Notes: generated from the sequence alone by a model not told the origin. Positions 9,157 to 18,137 are shown, counted from the stretch's first letter. The stretch: DNA of 64,000 nt from Fuerstiella sp. (GCA_029245955.1 JAQWOH010000074.1:243977-307976), one strand, 5' to 3'. Numbers and translations are program-made.

Positions 9157-9810
9157 TCACTGCGTCTGGATGCCTGTCGTCTGTTCTTCCGGCGCGGTTT
9201 CTGTTCCCGGAGTGATTTCGTCGAGTAGCTCCGATATAGCCTGCAGCTGCTCCACATTTTTTCGGTGATTCAAGTCGCCTCTGCGAGCGATTCGGCTCAG
9301 TTCGTTCTTCCAGTAATCCACATCCTCAGACAGTCGTTCAACATTCCCGTTCAGTGTCAGCAGTTGACTGCTCATGACGTCGTTCTCACGACGTTGTTCC
9401 TCGAATTGCTGCTCCAGAGATATCAACTGCTTACTGAAGTTCTGCCTGACTTCCTGCACCTGCGCATCGCAGGAGAGATTATCAGTCGGCTGGGGGAGTA
9501 TCTGTTCAGCGGGAAAGAGATCTGCATGTGATTCCTCAGCCGGGGGCAGGATATCCGCAGCACCGGAAAACTGCTGGGGGTATCTGATCTGCGACATAGC
9601 GTTCAATTCCAGTGCTGCGGCCGCTTCGCAACTGCTGCGGCTTTGGCTGCATGTGTCTTCTCTGCAGCGGCACGCTGCGGAGTTCGCCGGAGCGAACTGT
9701 TCGGTGACGGCACAGCCCGTACTTGCTGTAGCTGCCAAAAGAACGGCGATCTCCAGCAGGCGGTTTAACGCCGGGGGCACGCTGACAGTATGTCTTTTGA
9801 TGACGTTCAT
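9157..9810 (-). CDS. coiled-coil lipoprotein at the end of the flagellar cluster
   Basis: I do not recognise the family. The ATG at 9810 is preferred over the GTG at 9822 because GGAG lies six bases upstream. The 217-residue protein has an N-terminal hydrophobic segment ending in a lipobox (ASTGC), then a Cys-rich stretch (CRCREDTC). The region from about residue 115 to 195 is rich in Gln/Glu with heptad character (QNFSKQLISLEQQFEEQRR), predicting a coiled coil. It lies 11 bases downstream of a small ORF that ends the flagellar run. An envelope role related to the flagellum is possible, but only from position. Confidence 0.7.
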   Translation of the reverse strand: MNVIKRHTVSVPPALNRLLEIAVLLAATASTGCAVTEQFAPANSAACRCREDTCSQSRSSCEAAAALELNAMSQIRYPQQFSGAADILPPAEESHADLFPAEQILPQPTDNLSCDAQVQEVRQNFSKQLISLEQQFEEQRRENDVMSSQLLTLNGNVERLSEDVDYWKNELSRIARRGDLNHRKNVEQLQAISELLDEITPGTETAPEEQTTGIQTQ

Positions 9811-9821
9811 TGGATTCTCCA

Positions 9822-10037
9822 CTACGAATAGTCACACGCGATAACGACAGTCTTTCCGCAGTCACACGTCACGTGAATTTCTACAAGATTTCCGGTCTGA
9901 TCACGGACTTCGTTGATATTCGCGGTTCCGCTGTCCCTTGGCCCGGGGGCCGCCGTATTCGTACCCACGCGAACCGGTGCGCTGCTGACGCGAACCTGAT
10001 GTTCGTTCAGTACACGTTTTCCTGAAGTTCCGGTCAT
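9822..10037 (-). CDS. small conserved-looking protein of unknown function
   Basis: 71 residues. The frame opens at 10082, but the ATG at 10037 is preceded by a very strong AGGAAAGGTGG ribosome-binding site, so I start there. The C-terminal half has VEIHVTCDCGKTVVIACDYS, whose CDCG could bind metal; the N-terminal half is polar. No signal peptide or membrane segment. It follows the small membrane protein by about 20 bases and is probably cotranscribed with the flagellar genes. Function unknown. Confidence 0.6.
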   Translation of the reverse strand: MTGTSGKRVLNEHQVRVSSAPVRVGTNTAAPGPRDSGTANINEVRDQTGNLVEIHVTCDCGKTVVIACDYS

Positions 10038-10056
10038 TGCGAACCACCTTTCCTGT

Positions 10057-10278
10057 TCACTCGTCGTTCTCCAGAATTTCATCAGCCATTCGGCCCCAGA
10101 TCTGTGCGAAGCAGCGCCCGATCATCCACGCCAGGGTACCGGCAGCCGCACCTCGCAGAAGAACCTCCGATGGTCCGACACCGCGCAACACTCCAACTCC
10201 AAGCGTCAGAAAGCCTATTGAAAATCCAAAGACTCGCGACAGGGACGGAGGAGCAGCGACCGTTTTTGCTTTAGCCAT
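10057..10278 (-). CDS. small two-helix membrane protein coupled to flhA
   Basis: 73 residues starting at the ATG at 10278, which overlaps the flhA stop as ATGA; the frame opens at 10311 but this overlap decides the start. Two hydrophobic segments are visible (VFGFSIGFLTLGVGVLRGVG and AAAGTLAWMIGRCFAQIWG), joined by a short polar loop. The tail is acidic (ADEILENDE). No known flagellar protein matches by eye; it is too short for FliQ and lacks its pattern. The tight coupling suggests a role with the export apparatus, which is inference. Confidence 0.65.
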   Translation of the reverse strand: MAKAKTVAAPPSLSRVFGFSIGFLTLGVGVLRGVGPSEVLLRGAAAGTLAWMIGRCFAQIWGRMADEILENDE

Positions 10279-12422
10279 CACGCAGCCTCCGTGTTCTCTG
10301 TCGCTGGCCATGTGGCACCGTCAGCCGGTTCGGCGCGCTGTATCGCATCAACCCCGATGATCTCCTGATAAGGCAGTACCACAACTGTTTCCACATTCAT
10401 ATCACCGGGAAGTTCCTGATAGGCAATAATCGCCAGGTCGGGTGTGGCACGTGCGAGCAACTTCCTGATCGGCCGCCGCAGCTTTTGATCAACCAGTATT
10501 GCCAGCGGCAGATGTAATCGCTCTGCATCGGCGAACGCGACCTTGACGTGATCGATGAGTCGCGACAGAATTTCCGGGCCTATCGCCAGCGTGCCATCAT
10601 GAATTGATTGTCTCAACTGTGCATCCAGCTGTGGTTCAAGGGCAATGATTCTCAGCAGCCCGTCACTGTTACGGAATGGCTCACAGACCAGTCGACCCAG
10701 GTCTACCCGCACCCTGTCCGTTAATGCTTCCGCCGTTTCGCAATCTGGCGCATGATTTACGATCGACTCCAGTATCAGTGCCATGTCGGCCAGAGGTATG
10801 CGGTCTTCCGCCAGTTGCAACAGAACCTGATGCAGCGTCCCCATGCGGATTGTTTCCGGTGTGATTTCGTCCACGATGGTCGGCGCAAATTCTCTTACGC
10901 GGTCCAGCATTTGTTTCAACGCTTCGCGAGTCAGCAGTTCATGAGCGTGTCGTTTCAGCACTTCACCCAGATGAGTGATCAGGACACTGAGAGGATCCAC
11001 AACGGTGCAGCCCTGCAGTTCTGCCGCCCGGCGCGCTTCAGGAGAGATCCATGATGCGCTGAGTCCGAACGCGGGTTCAACAGCGGGTTCCCCCGGTACG
11101 GTCACTTCCCTTCCTTCCGGGTAAATCGCCAACTGCTGCTCGATACGGATTTCAGCTCCGGCCACTCTGCGCCCGGCGATCATGATGCGGTATTCGTCGG
11201 ATTCCAGATTCAGATTACTCTGCACCTGTATGGGAGGAATCCAGCTGCCGTTGCCTCGGGAAAATTCCCGTCGCAGAGCTGTGATTCTCTCGGACAGACC
11301 TTTAACGCGATTGCTTGTAATAGACGGTACAAGTCGCGCACCCACCTCCACAACGGCGCGATCAGCCAACAGGAATTCATCCAGGTTCTGCGTGTCATCA
11401 AATTCGTCAGAGGTCGCTTCACCGTCTGCCGCCGTTTCGCCTTTTGCCTCGGACTTCTGACCACCTTTCCCCAGAAACAGCAGCAGTCCGGCAGCAACGC
11501 CCAGGAAAGGCAGCTTTGGAAGACCAGGCATCATGGCGACGACAGCCAGGATTCCCGCTCCAATCCATATGGGGCGGTCGTTCTTGAACATCTGGTCGCG
11601 GATTTCATCACCCAGACTGTCTTCGGAGGAGGTCTTCGTTACCAGCACACCGGACGTTGTTGCAATGACCAGCGCCGGTATTTGAGAAACAAGACCGTCA
11701 CCGACGGTTAGGATCGAATAGGTTTTGATGGAATCCACAAACGACAGGCCGTTGGTCATTCCAATGATCACACCGCCCACCAGGTTCACTGCGGTAATGA
11801 TCAGTCCCGCTATTGCGTCCCCACGGACAAACTTACTGGCACCGTCCATCGCTCCGTAGAACTCGGTTTCCTGCGACAATTCGTCCCTTCGCTTTCGTGC
11901 CTGAACAGAATCAATCTGCCCGGCATTCAGTTCCGCGTCGATCGCCATCTGCTTGCCGGGCATCGCATCCAGAGTGAATCTGGCGGCAACTTCTGAGACA
12001 CGTGTGGCCCCTTTTGTGATGACCATAAACTGAATGGTGACCAGAATCAGAAAGATCACCAGGCCCACGACGAGTTGACCACCAACGACGTAATTGCCAA
12101 AAGCTGTGACTATGTTTCCCGCGTCTCCATTCAGCAGAATGAGTCGTGTGGTGGCCACGTTCAGCGACAGACGGTACAGGGTCAGCAGCAGCAGTAACGA
12201 TGGGAACACGGATAGTTCCAGTGCACGTTTCGCGCTCAGCGTTACCAGCAGAAGTAACGTCGTTGTGCCTAGATTGGCCGCCAGCAGAACGTCCAACAGC
12301 ACCGGAGGCAGCGGCACCAGCATGACGATCAGCCCCACAAGCATACCCATCGACAGCAGAGTTTCACTCTGCAGCAGCCCGTTGGGGCCGGCGATGCTGT
12401 TTGTGGGAGGAGATGCTGGCAT
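10278..12422 (-). CDS. flhA: flagellar biosynthesis protein FlhA
   Basis: 714 residues, typical length. FlhA forms the export gate nonamer of the flagellar type III secretion system. The N-terminal half carries about eight membrane segments, including LVGLIVMLVPLPPVLLDVLL. The FHIPEP-type signature region reads ARFTLDAMPGKQMAIDAELN and then RRRDEL-like ARKRRDELSQETEFYGAMDGA. An acidic linker (residues about 325-350) precedes the cytoplasmic FlhA_C domain. It lies 105 bases downstream of fliP; the following small gene overlaps its stop codon. Confidence 0.98.
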   Translation of the reverse strand: MPASPPTNSIAGPNGLLQSETLLSMGMLVGLIVMLVPLPPVLLDVLLAANLGTTTLLLLVTLSAKRALELSVFPSLLLLLTLYRLSLNVATTRLILLNGDAGNIVTAFGNYVVGGQLVVGLVIFLILVTIQFMVITKGATRVSEVAARFTLDAMPGKQMAIDAELNAGQIDSVQARKRRDELSQETEFYGAMDGASKFVRGDAIAGLIITAVNLVGGVIIGMTNGLSFVDSIKTYSILTVGDGLVSQIPALVIATTSGVLVTKTSSEDSLGDEIRDQMFKNDRPIWIGAGILAVVAMMPGLPKLPFLGVAAGLLLFLGKGGQKSEAKGETAADGEATSDEFDDTQNLDEFLLADRAVVEVGARLVPSITSNRVKGLSERITALRREFSRGNGSWIPPIQVQSNLNLESDEYRIMIAGRRVAGAEIRIEQQLAIYPEGREVTVPGEPAVEPAFGLSASWISPEARRAAELQGCTVVDPLSVLITHLGEVLKRHAHELLTREALKQMLDRVREFAPTIVDEITPETIRMGTLHQVLLQLAEDRIPLADMALILESIVNHAPDCETAEALTDRVRVDLGRLVCEPFRNSDGLLRIIALEPQLDAQLRQSIHDGTLAIGPEILSRLIDHVKVAFADAERLHLPLAILVDQKLRRPIRKLLARATPDLAIIAYQELPGDMNVETVVVLPYQEIIGVDAIQRAEPADGATWPATENTEAA

Positions 12423-12527
12423 AATCTTGCTTTTCGGACTTCAGACAGCTCGCTGCTTGTGATGAACAATTACACTTGCACGCTTTCATCTGCTGAATGG
12501 CTGAGAGCGTGTACGTTATGAGCCTCG

Positions 12528-13205
12528 TCAGTGGAAACTGAGGCTCAGGACGCGGGCGATCAGCATCCAGCCGTCAACCATCACGAACAACAGTATTTTG
12601 AACGGTGTCGATATGATCATCGGTGGCATCATCATCATTCCCAGTGACATCAGAATGACAGAGACCACAAGGTCGATAAGCATGAAAGGGATATACAGAC
12701 AGAAACCCATGATGAAGGCGGTCTTCAGCTCACTGATTACATAGGCCGGAACCAGCACTCGCATTGGCGTGTCCGCGGCCGTCTGGATGTCTCCGGTTTC
12801 AGCCATTTTTGCAAAGAGCGCAATATCGTCTCTTCTGGTCTGAGCCAGCATGAAGCCGTGAACCGCGTTCGATGCGTTGTGGAATGCAACTTCGCCATCA
12901 ATTTTTTCTTCTAGGTAGGGCTTTATCGCGTCTGTTTCGATCGTCGAAAACGTCGGACCCATAACAAAGAAGGTCAGAAACAGTGACAATCCCAGAATCA
13001 CCTGCGTCGGAGGAATCTCCTGAGTCGCGAGCGCTCGACGCACAAACGACAGGACAATCACGATCCGAGTGAACGCGGTCATTGTCACCAGAGCCGACGA
13101 CAGGAAAGCCATTCCCCCCAGAAACAGCGCAACCTTGAGCTGCGGCGAAAGTTCCTGGAACGCGCCGGATTCTACGACCTGCTGTAATGTCGATGCGGAA
13201 TCCAT
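12528..13205 (-). CDS. fliP: flagellar biosynthesis protein FliP
   Basis: 225 residues. FliP forms the core of the export gate with FliQ and FliR. Family motifs are FTRIVIVLSFVRRALATQ, PPTQVILGLSLFLTFFVMGP, VLVPAYVISELKTAF and GMMMMPPMIISTPFKILLFV. Four membrane segments are visible. Unlike enterobacterial FliP it shows no separate cleavable signal peptide; the first hydrophobic segment begins near residue 24. It follows fliO by 13 bases. No fliQ or fliR lies between it and flhA, so these genes must be elsewhere. Confidence 0.98.
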   Translation of the reverse strand: MDSASTLQQVVESGAFQELSPQLKVALFLGGMAFLSSALVTMTAFTRIVIVLSFVRRALATQEIPPTQVILGLSLFLTFFVMGPTFSTIETDAIKPYLEEKIDGEVAFHNASNAVHGFMLAQTRRDDIALFAKMAETGDIQTAADTPMRVLVPAYVISELKTAFIMGFCLYIPFMLIDLVVSVILMSLGMMMMPPMIISTPFKILLFVMVDGWMLIARVLSLSFH

Positions 13206-13218
13206 TCAGAGGGGGGCT

Positions 13219-14118
13219 TTATGATGTCGAATCGATATGAGCATCCGAGGTCTGTGACAATGTGGAATCCGCTGTGTCGCTTCCCAGAATATCAGGAAAT
13301 GCCGGTGGGACCGGGACGATGCTCTGAATGCCACCAGCGTCACAGCCCACGAGGGCCTGGACGCCTCGAAGCTCCACCAGTGAGACGGAACGATTCGGCC
13401 CCAGAACTACAGTTTCCACAATTTGCGACTGTCCTCGTGCCACAGCCAGCAGCCCGTGCTTAGTCTGCCAGCGACGGATCGCTAACACTGTCAGGCCGCA
13501 CAGACACATGACGATGACCGTCCATGTTGCCAAACGAATCAGCATGTCGGTATGAGTTGGTTCAGCGTCACCCCCCCCCGCGACTTCGGCAGTCTCATTC
13601 GTAAGATCGATAAAAGGAGGGGGGGATGGGGTGTTTGTGGTCACCGAGGACGTCTCTACGGACAGCGGCTGACTTTCCACAACCTGAGTGATGCTGGCAG
13701 CTGCATATCCCGCCTGCCGTATTTCGGAGACTTTCTGAATCTTTTGATCGAGGTATGCGGAGGCTTCAGGTACGACAGTTCCGGTTGCCGCATGGCCAGG
13801 GACGTGCGGCGTCAGCGTTGCCTGCGTGGCCGCATTTTTTTGTACCCACTGTCCCTGAGCCGCCGGTGCGACAGACGTACCTGACACTATGACCAGAACG
13901 CAGACGATACGCAGCGATATGCAGTGCGTACCATGCTGACAACGGTCCCTCTGCCGCTCCAGTACCATGTCTTTTCGAACGTCCGGTCCTGGCCGTATGC
14001 CGTGTCGCCGACAGGCCGGGCCGTCGCTGGCGGAGAATACTGAAATACGTGGCGGGCATTTATCGGGTAATGGACACAGGTCCCCGTGCGATGCTGTTGA
14101 ATCGGATGAACCAGACAT
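13219..14118 (-). CDS. fliO: FliO-like flagellar biosynthesis protein
   Basis: 299 residues from the ATG at 14118, overlapping the fliN stop as ATGA (a TTG lies one codon earlier). A signal-like hydrophobic segment (RIVCVLVIVSGTSVAPAA) near residue 80 is followed by a long low-complexity linker. The FliO core comes late: membrane helix LIRLATWTVIVMCLCGLTVL near residue 195, then QSQIVETVVLGPNRSVSLVEL. FliO helps assemble the FliP/Q/R gate. The protein is more than twice the usual FliO length because of the N-terminal part. The linker is encoded over a nine-base homopolymer (13571-13579). Confidence 0.85.
   Translation of the reverse strand: MSGSSDSTASHGDLCPLPDKCPPRISVFSASDGPACRRHGIRPGPDVRKDMVLERQRDRCQHGTHCISLRIVCVLVIVSGTSVAPAAQGQWVQKNAATQATLTPHVPGHAATGTVVPEASAYLDQKIQKVSEIRQAGYAAASITQVVESQPLSVETSSVTTNTPSPPPFIDLTNETAEVAGGGDAEPTHTDMLIRLATWTVIVMCLCGLTVLAIRRWQTKHGLLAVARGQSQIVETVVLGPNRSVSLVELRGVQALVGCDAGGIQSIVPVPPAFPDILGSDTADSTLSQTSDAHIDSTS
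13571..13625. repeat. two homopolymer tracts inside fliO
   Basis: Nine C on the plus strand at 13571-13579 and seven G at 13619-13625, read as G9 and C7 in fliO. Both lie upstream of the membrane helix and core domain of FliO, so a one-base slip would remove that domain. Seen directly; variability is inference. Confidence 0.85.
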
Positions 14119-14585
14119 CAAACTGCTCCTGTAGCAGTCGGTTGTTCTTCTGAGCCGGGACCGTCGACGGATGCCACTTCGGTCACACGAACGGCGAAAC
14201 GGTCGTTGATCACGACAACTTCGCCGCTGGCAATCTGGACACCCTGTGCCATCACACTGACGGGATCATTCAATTCCCGATTCAGTTCCACAACGGATCC
14301 TTCGCCAAGCTGCAGCAGCTCGCCAAGCCCCATGGTGACGCGACCAATTTCCACTGAAATGTCGACCTGAACGTCTGAAAAACGTTCCAGTGTTGAATGT
14401 TTGACATTGCGACGTGACACCGCTTCCGGAAACTCCGCAGGGTGTACCGCTGCGGTCTCTGCGTTGGGCGCGTTCATCTCTGATGCCGGCTCTGCAGCAT
14501 CACTGCCGTCAGTGTCAGTTGTTTCGGCATCCTCACTTACGTCGGTCGCCGTGGCAGCGTCTTCTTCTTTGACTGGTTCGTTCAT
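14118..14585 (-). CDS. fliN: flagellar motor switch protein FliN
   Basis: 155 residues from the ATG at 14585, which overlaps the fliM stop as ATGA; the frame is open to 14699 but lacks support there. An acidic, Ala/Thr-rich N-terminal half (residues 1-65) precedes the SpoA domain: FSDVQVDISVEIGRVTMGLG, LLQLGEGSVVELNRELNDPV, VVVINDRFAVRVTEV. FliN is part of the C-ring that sets rotation direction and docks export cargo. Its stop overlaps the fliO start, so the fliM-fliN-fliO block is translationally coupled. Confidence 0.96.
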   Translation of the reverse strand: MNEPVKEEDAATATDVSEDAETTDTDGSDAAEPASEMNAPNAETAAVHPAEFPEAVSRRNVKHSTLERFSDVQVDISVEIGRVTMGLGELLQLGEGSVVELNRELNDPVSVMAQGVQIASGEVVVINDRFAVRVTEVASVDGPGSEEQPTATGAV

Positions 14586-15460
14586 GAGACTCCCTCTCTG
14601 CTTGACGCGATGATCTGAAATCCCTGTCGCGTTCCGAGTCTGCACGGATGCCCTAACCACTGCAGGCGCCCATCGACGGTCAATTCCATGGGCTGACAAA
14701 CGGATTGGTCAAGTGTCAGGTAATCGCCGACCTTCAATGAGTCGAGTTCCGCCAGTGACATGGTCGTGTCACCCAGTCTCGCGACCATCTTTACCGGAAT
14801 CTGTTCCACTAGAGCTCGTATCTGGGGCGCTGGTTCAGCGTGTACCTCTTCGCTTGTGACGTCGTCGATGCCGATCGTTGCCAGCCCGGACTGAGGCATC
14901 AGCCAAATCGCTTCCTCCTGCCCAAGGCTTGTCTCGAACACGACCTGACTTCTGACCATCACTTCATCGGGAGGAAAAACCCGACTCCGCATCGGCCGAG
15001 CGATGACGCAGTCCTGTTCACACTCCAATGGGTGGATCTCCGGCCAGGCGTGACTGATCGCTCGTGTGACCTCTCCCATCAGTAACTCGACCATTGAAGT
15101 TTCAACGGTTGTCAAGTTGCGAACTTCCGGCCATTCCTCGCAGGGCGTCCCAAGCATGTCGTTTACCAGCAGCAGTACCATCCGCGACGAAAAGGCGAAG
15201 AGACCGGGAAAAGAGTCCGGGCCGATCTGCAGTCGAGCTGCGTAGCCGGGATCCGCAAGATCGTTAACGGCCTTGATAGCCGTTAGTGAATCGGTGTTTC
15301 CCAGTGAAATGGCAATGTCTGTGCCGAGCAGTGACTGCCAGTTTTCCTGCAGCATCGACGTCACTGTGCCCTGCCATGCCATCAGCGCATCATTTGCTTC
15401 ACTCGTCAGCTGAGGAGCCTGAGCGAAGATGTTGATTGGACTGGCGTCAGATTGACTCAT
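14582..15460 (-). CDS. fliM: flagellar motor switch protein FliM
   Basis: 292 residues, slightly short for FliM (about 330). The middle domain has the CheC-like pattern (MVLLLVNDMLG, TTVETSMVELLMGEVTRAISHAW) and the C-terminus a SpoA domain (VKMVARLGDTTMSLAELDSL, VGDYLTLDQSV). The N-terminus reads MSQSDASPINIFAQAPQ; the usual CheY-P-binding peptide (LSQxEIDxLL) is not visible. It starts at the ATG overlapping the fliL stop (ATGA). Part of the rotor C-ring. Confidence 0.93.
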   Translation of the reverse strand: MSQSDASPINIFAQAPQLTSEANDALMAWQGTVTSMLQENWQSLLGTDIAISLGNTDSLTAIKAVNDLADPGYAARLQIGPDSFPGLFAFSSRMVLLLVNDMLGTPCEEWPEVRNLTTVETSMVELLMGEVTRAISHAWPEIHPLECEQDCVIARPMRSRVFPPDEVMVRSQVVFETSLGQEEAIWLMPQSGLATIGIDDVTSEEVHAEPAPQIRALVEQIPVKMVARLGDTTMSLAELDSLKVGDYLTLDQSVCQPMELTVDGRLQWLGHPCRLGTRQGFQIIASSREGVS

Positions 15461-15975
15461 TGTACGTTGTACTCGTCGAACAGTACGTTGAAGATTCGAT
15501 CGTAGCCGTCCGGGAACAGGACGGAGTTGAATTGGTCTCGGACTTCACGACGCAGCCGGTTCTGACCGGCACCTCCACGAATCTCTTCCAGGCTTTTGTC
15601 GGAAATCTTGTTCAGCAACCAGTTTTTCAGAAGGGCCTTCTTTTCCTCCATCTTAGCGATGATGTCCCGCTCGGCCTCCTTCGGTACCTGAAGTGTCACT
15701 CCAACTCGCAGGTATCGTGTCAGCTGTCCTTCATTCAAATTGACAACAACCTCTTCGAACGGAACAAACGCAGTGTCTTCGGGATTCAGATTTTCGAATA
15801 TCGGTTTCGGTTCCCGCGTCTCTGTGGGCGACTCTCCCGATGACGGCAGGATGTAGGGGACGGCCACTCCCATTCCGCCACAGAGCAGCGTCACCAGAAT
15901 CCATGGCAACGGGCTGACTTTGCCACCACTGTCGGCGCCGACTTCTTCGTCCGTTTTTTTTGCTTCTTCTGCCAT
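15457..15975 (-). CDS. fliL: flagellar basal body-associated protein FliL
   Basis: 172 residues from the ATG at 15975; the frame extends to 16206, but that part is rich in Arg/His and looks untranslated. One membrane helix (PLPWILVTLLCGGMGVAVPY) near residues 22-42 is followed by a periplasmic FliL domain: FVPFEEVVVNLNEGQLTRYL, LRVGVTLQVPKEAERDII, LLNKISDKSLEEIRG. FliL associates with the stator and supports torque. It is the first gene of the cluster. An ATG further upstream (MTVARF) is a possible alternative start. Confidence 0.93.
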   Translation of the reverse strand: MAEEAKKTDEEVGADSGGKVSPLPWILVTLLCGGMGVAVPYILPSSGESPTETREPKPIFENLNPEDTAFVPFEEVVVNLNEGQLTRYLRVGVTLQVPKEAERDIIAKMEEKKALLKNWLLNKISDKSLEEIRGGAGQNRLRREVRDQFNSVLFPDGYDRIFNVLFDEYNVQ

Positions 15976-16496
15976 CGTTGAAGCTCGTAACTCCGGTTTT
16001 GAAAATCGCGCCACGGTCATCGCAGACCGTCTAATAGAAATTTCCTGTAGATGCATCGGCGTAACACGGGTCCGGTCGTGATGATTAGACCGGTCACGCA
16101 ATGTGCTTCGTGCTGAACTTGCTTCGCGGTTGAGGGGTGGCGCTTTGTGCTGCGGAGTGTTTCCTGCTGAATGCGTGTAAACACTCACTTCCTCCGTAGT
16201 GGCCAATGCCGCGGGGAGCCGGTCTGGTTGATGACTGCAGAATGGTGGTCAGGAATTGTCAGTCCATGCAAGGGCGGGCAGAACTGGTTCTCGTATTTGC
16301 GTACCCCTGGCTCAGATCGGTTGTTTATCGCGGGCGTTTCTTTACCATCGTTTGTTGACGATATTGTCGCAGGACTTCATCAATCTTTCGGGTTCTGGGA
16401 AGTGAGCTGTTCTGCCCCGACCGGTGCATTTCATCGAGTCCTGAGGCTTAACTCGTGTTTGGCTTGCGGTCCCGCACGCATCAGAAGGGCTGTTCA
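15976..16496. other. divergent region between fliL and the GntP gene
   Basis: No gene is supported. Short ORFs on both strands have no recognisable content. The promoter of the flagellar cluster and that of the permease should both lie here; I cannot assign a flagellar sigma-28 or sigma-54 box with confidence. Confidence 0.5.
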
Positions 16497-18137
16497 ATGT
16501 TGACGCTGTGTATTCTGGGTCTCGGCCTTGCAATTGTCATCGGAGGGATTCTTGGCCTGCGTCTGCACGCCTTTATCGCCCTTGTTCTGGCTGGTATGAC
16601 AGTGGCACTGCTGACACCAGCAAGGCTGGTCGAACGTTCGGCCATTCTGGAAGCTGCGATCGGTGTTGAATCAGTGACTGCTGACGGCGTCATCGAGCTT
16701 GTCGCAGGAGCCAAGACAGATGACGCCGTGTTGCTGCTCGACAATGGCCGTACGGGTTCAATGACAAATGCCGCCTCGATCCAACTGCTGGCTGACGGAA
16801 AGCGGCAGCTTGAGTTTCGGGAAGGACAGAGTTCGCAGGCTGCGTCGTTACCGCCGGTAGATCAGCTGATCGTGGTCTCGCGTAACGATTACGAAGCTGC
16901 GCAGAAACTGGCTGGCAGCACTTTCGTATCCCGCATTACGACGACGATTGGGGAATACTGCGGCAAGCTGGCAATTCTGATTGTGGCCGCCTCGATTATC
17001 GGGCGTTGTCTGCTGGACAGCGGAGCCGCAGACCGAATTGTGAACAGCACCCTGAACCTGCTGGGTGAACGAATGGCTCCTGCGGCCTTTGTCTTCAGTG
17101 GATTCACACTCGGCATCCCTGTGTTTTTCGACACGGTCTTCTACCTGATGATTCCACTCGGCAAGGCTTTGCGTCTACGCACGGGCAAGAACTACCTGTT
17201 GTACGTTCTGTCCATCGTGGCTGGCGGAACGATGGCCCATTCCCTGGTCCCTCCGACTCCCGGGCCGTTGTTTATCGCTGAAGAATTTGGTGTGTCGATC
17301 AGTTCAATGATTCTGGGCGGTTGTGTCGTGGGTTTGTTTAGCGCGTCTGTTGGAATGATCTACGCATTCTGGATTAACGGCCGCTGTGAACTGCCGCTCA
17401 GGGATGTCGAAGACATTCCCGCGGCCGCAAAACCCGGCGATAAAAGTGGACCGGGCATTTTTGTATCGCTGGTACCGATTGTTCTGCCGGTGATTTTAAT
17501 AACCGGCGGTTCGATGTTGAGCAAGTCCGGGGATACATTTGCGGGATTCGCAGTTTCTTCCGGTGCAGCCCGGACGATCAGGATGCTCAGCGAAAAGAAT
17601 CTCGCACTGCTGATCTCCGCTGCTTTTGCGGTTGTCATGTATGTTCGTGTAAAAAGTCCCTCAAAGGATCAACTTTCAGAGTCACTGCAGCATGCGATTG
17701 CCAGTGCAGGCCCCATTATCCTTGTAACAGCCGCAGGTGGGGCGTTTGGGCGAATGATGCGGCAGACCAGTGTGGCGGAACTGCTGAATGATCTGCCCGG
17801 AACTTCGCCAGTCATGATCATTGTCGCTGCTTTTCTGGTCACAACCGCGGTGCGTACGGCTCAGGGATCTGCCACCGTGGCAATGATAACTTCAGCCGGT
17901 ATTTTTGGCGGTATCGTGGCGGGTGGAGCGGCAGGGGTCGACCCGCTGTACGTCGCACTGGCTGTAGGGTGCGGTTCCAAGCCTATCGCGTGGATGAACG
18001 ACAGCGGGTTTTGGGTGATTACGCGAATGAGCGGCATGACTGAAAGTGAAGGACTGAAATACATCACGCCTATGACAGCACTGGCTGGACTGGCAGGCCT
18101 GATGGCGGTGATAGGCGGGGTCGTAATGTTTCCTTAG
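16497..18137 (+). CDS. GntP-family gluconate/organic acid permease
   Basis: 546 residues from the ATG at 16497, preceded by AGAAGGG; an in-frame GTG at 16455 gives an N-terminus without membrane character. About 12 hydrophobic segments. Family motifs: FDTVFYLMIPLGKALR, MAHSLVPPTPGPLFIAEEFG, ILVTAAGGAFGRMMRQ, TAVRTAQGSATVAMITSAG and the C-terminal CGSKPIAWMNDSGFWVITRM. Such proteins are proton symporters for gluconate or related hydroxy acids. An unusual insert (residues about 55-125) between early helices carries a soluble segment. The thiol peroxidase gene follows in the same direction. Confidence 0.93.
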   Translation: MLTLCILGLGLAIVIGGILGLRLHAFIALVLAGMTVALLTPARLVERSAILEAAIGVESVTADGVIELVAGAKTDDAVLLLDNGRTGSMTNAASIQLLADGKRQLEFREGQSSQAASLPPVDQLIVVSRNDYEAAQKLAGSTFVSRITTTIGEYCGKLAILIVAASIIGRCLLDSGAADRIVNSTLNLLGERMAPAAFVFSGFTLGIPVFFDTVFYLMIPLGKALRLRTGKNYLLYVLSIVAGGTMAHSLVPPTPGPLFIAEEFGVSISSMILGGCVVGLFSASVGMIYAFWINGRCELPLRDVEDIPAAAKPGDKSGPGIFVSLVPIVLPVILITGGSMLSKSGDTFAGFAVSSGAARTIRMLSEKNLALLISAAFAVVMYVRVKSPSKDQLSESLQHAIASAGPIILVTAAGGAFGRMMRQTSVAELLNDLPGTSPVMIIVAAFLVTTAVRTAQGSATVAMITSAGIFGGIVAGGAAGVDPLYVALAVGCGSKPIAWMNDSGFWVITRMSGMTESEGLKYITPMTALAGLAGLMAVIGGVVMFP

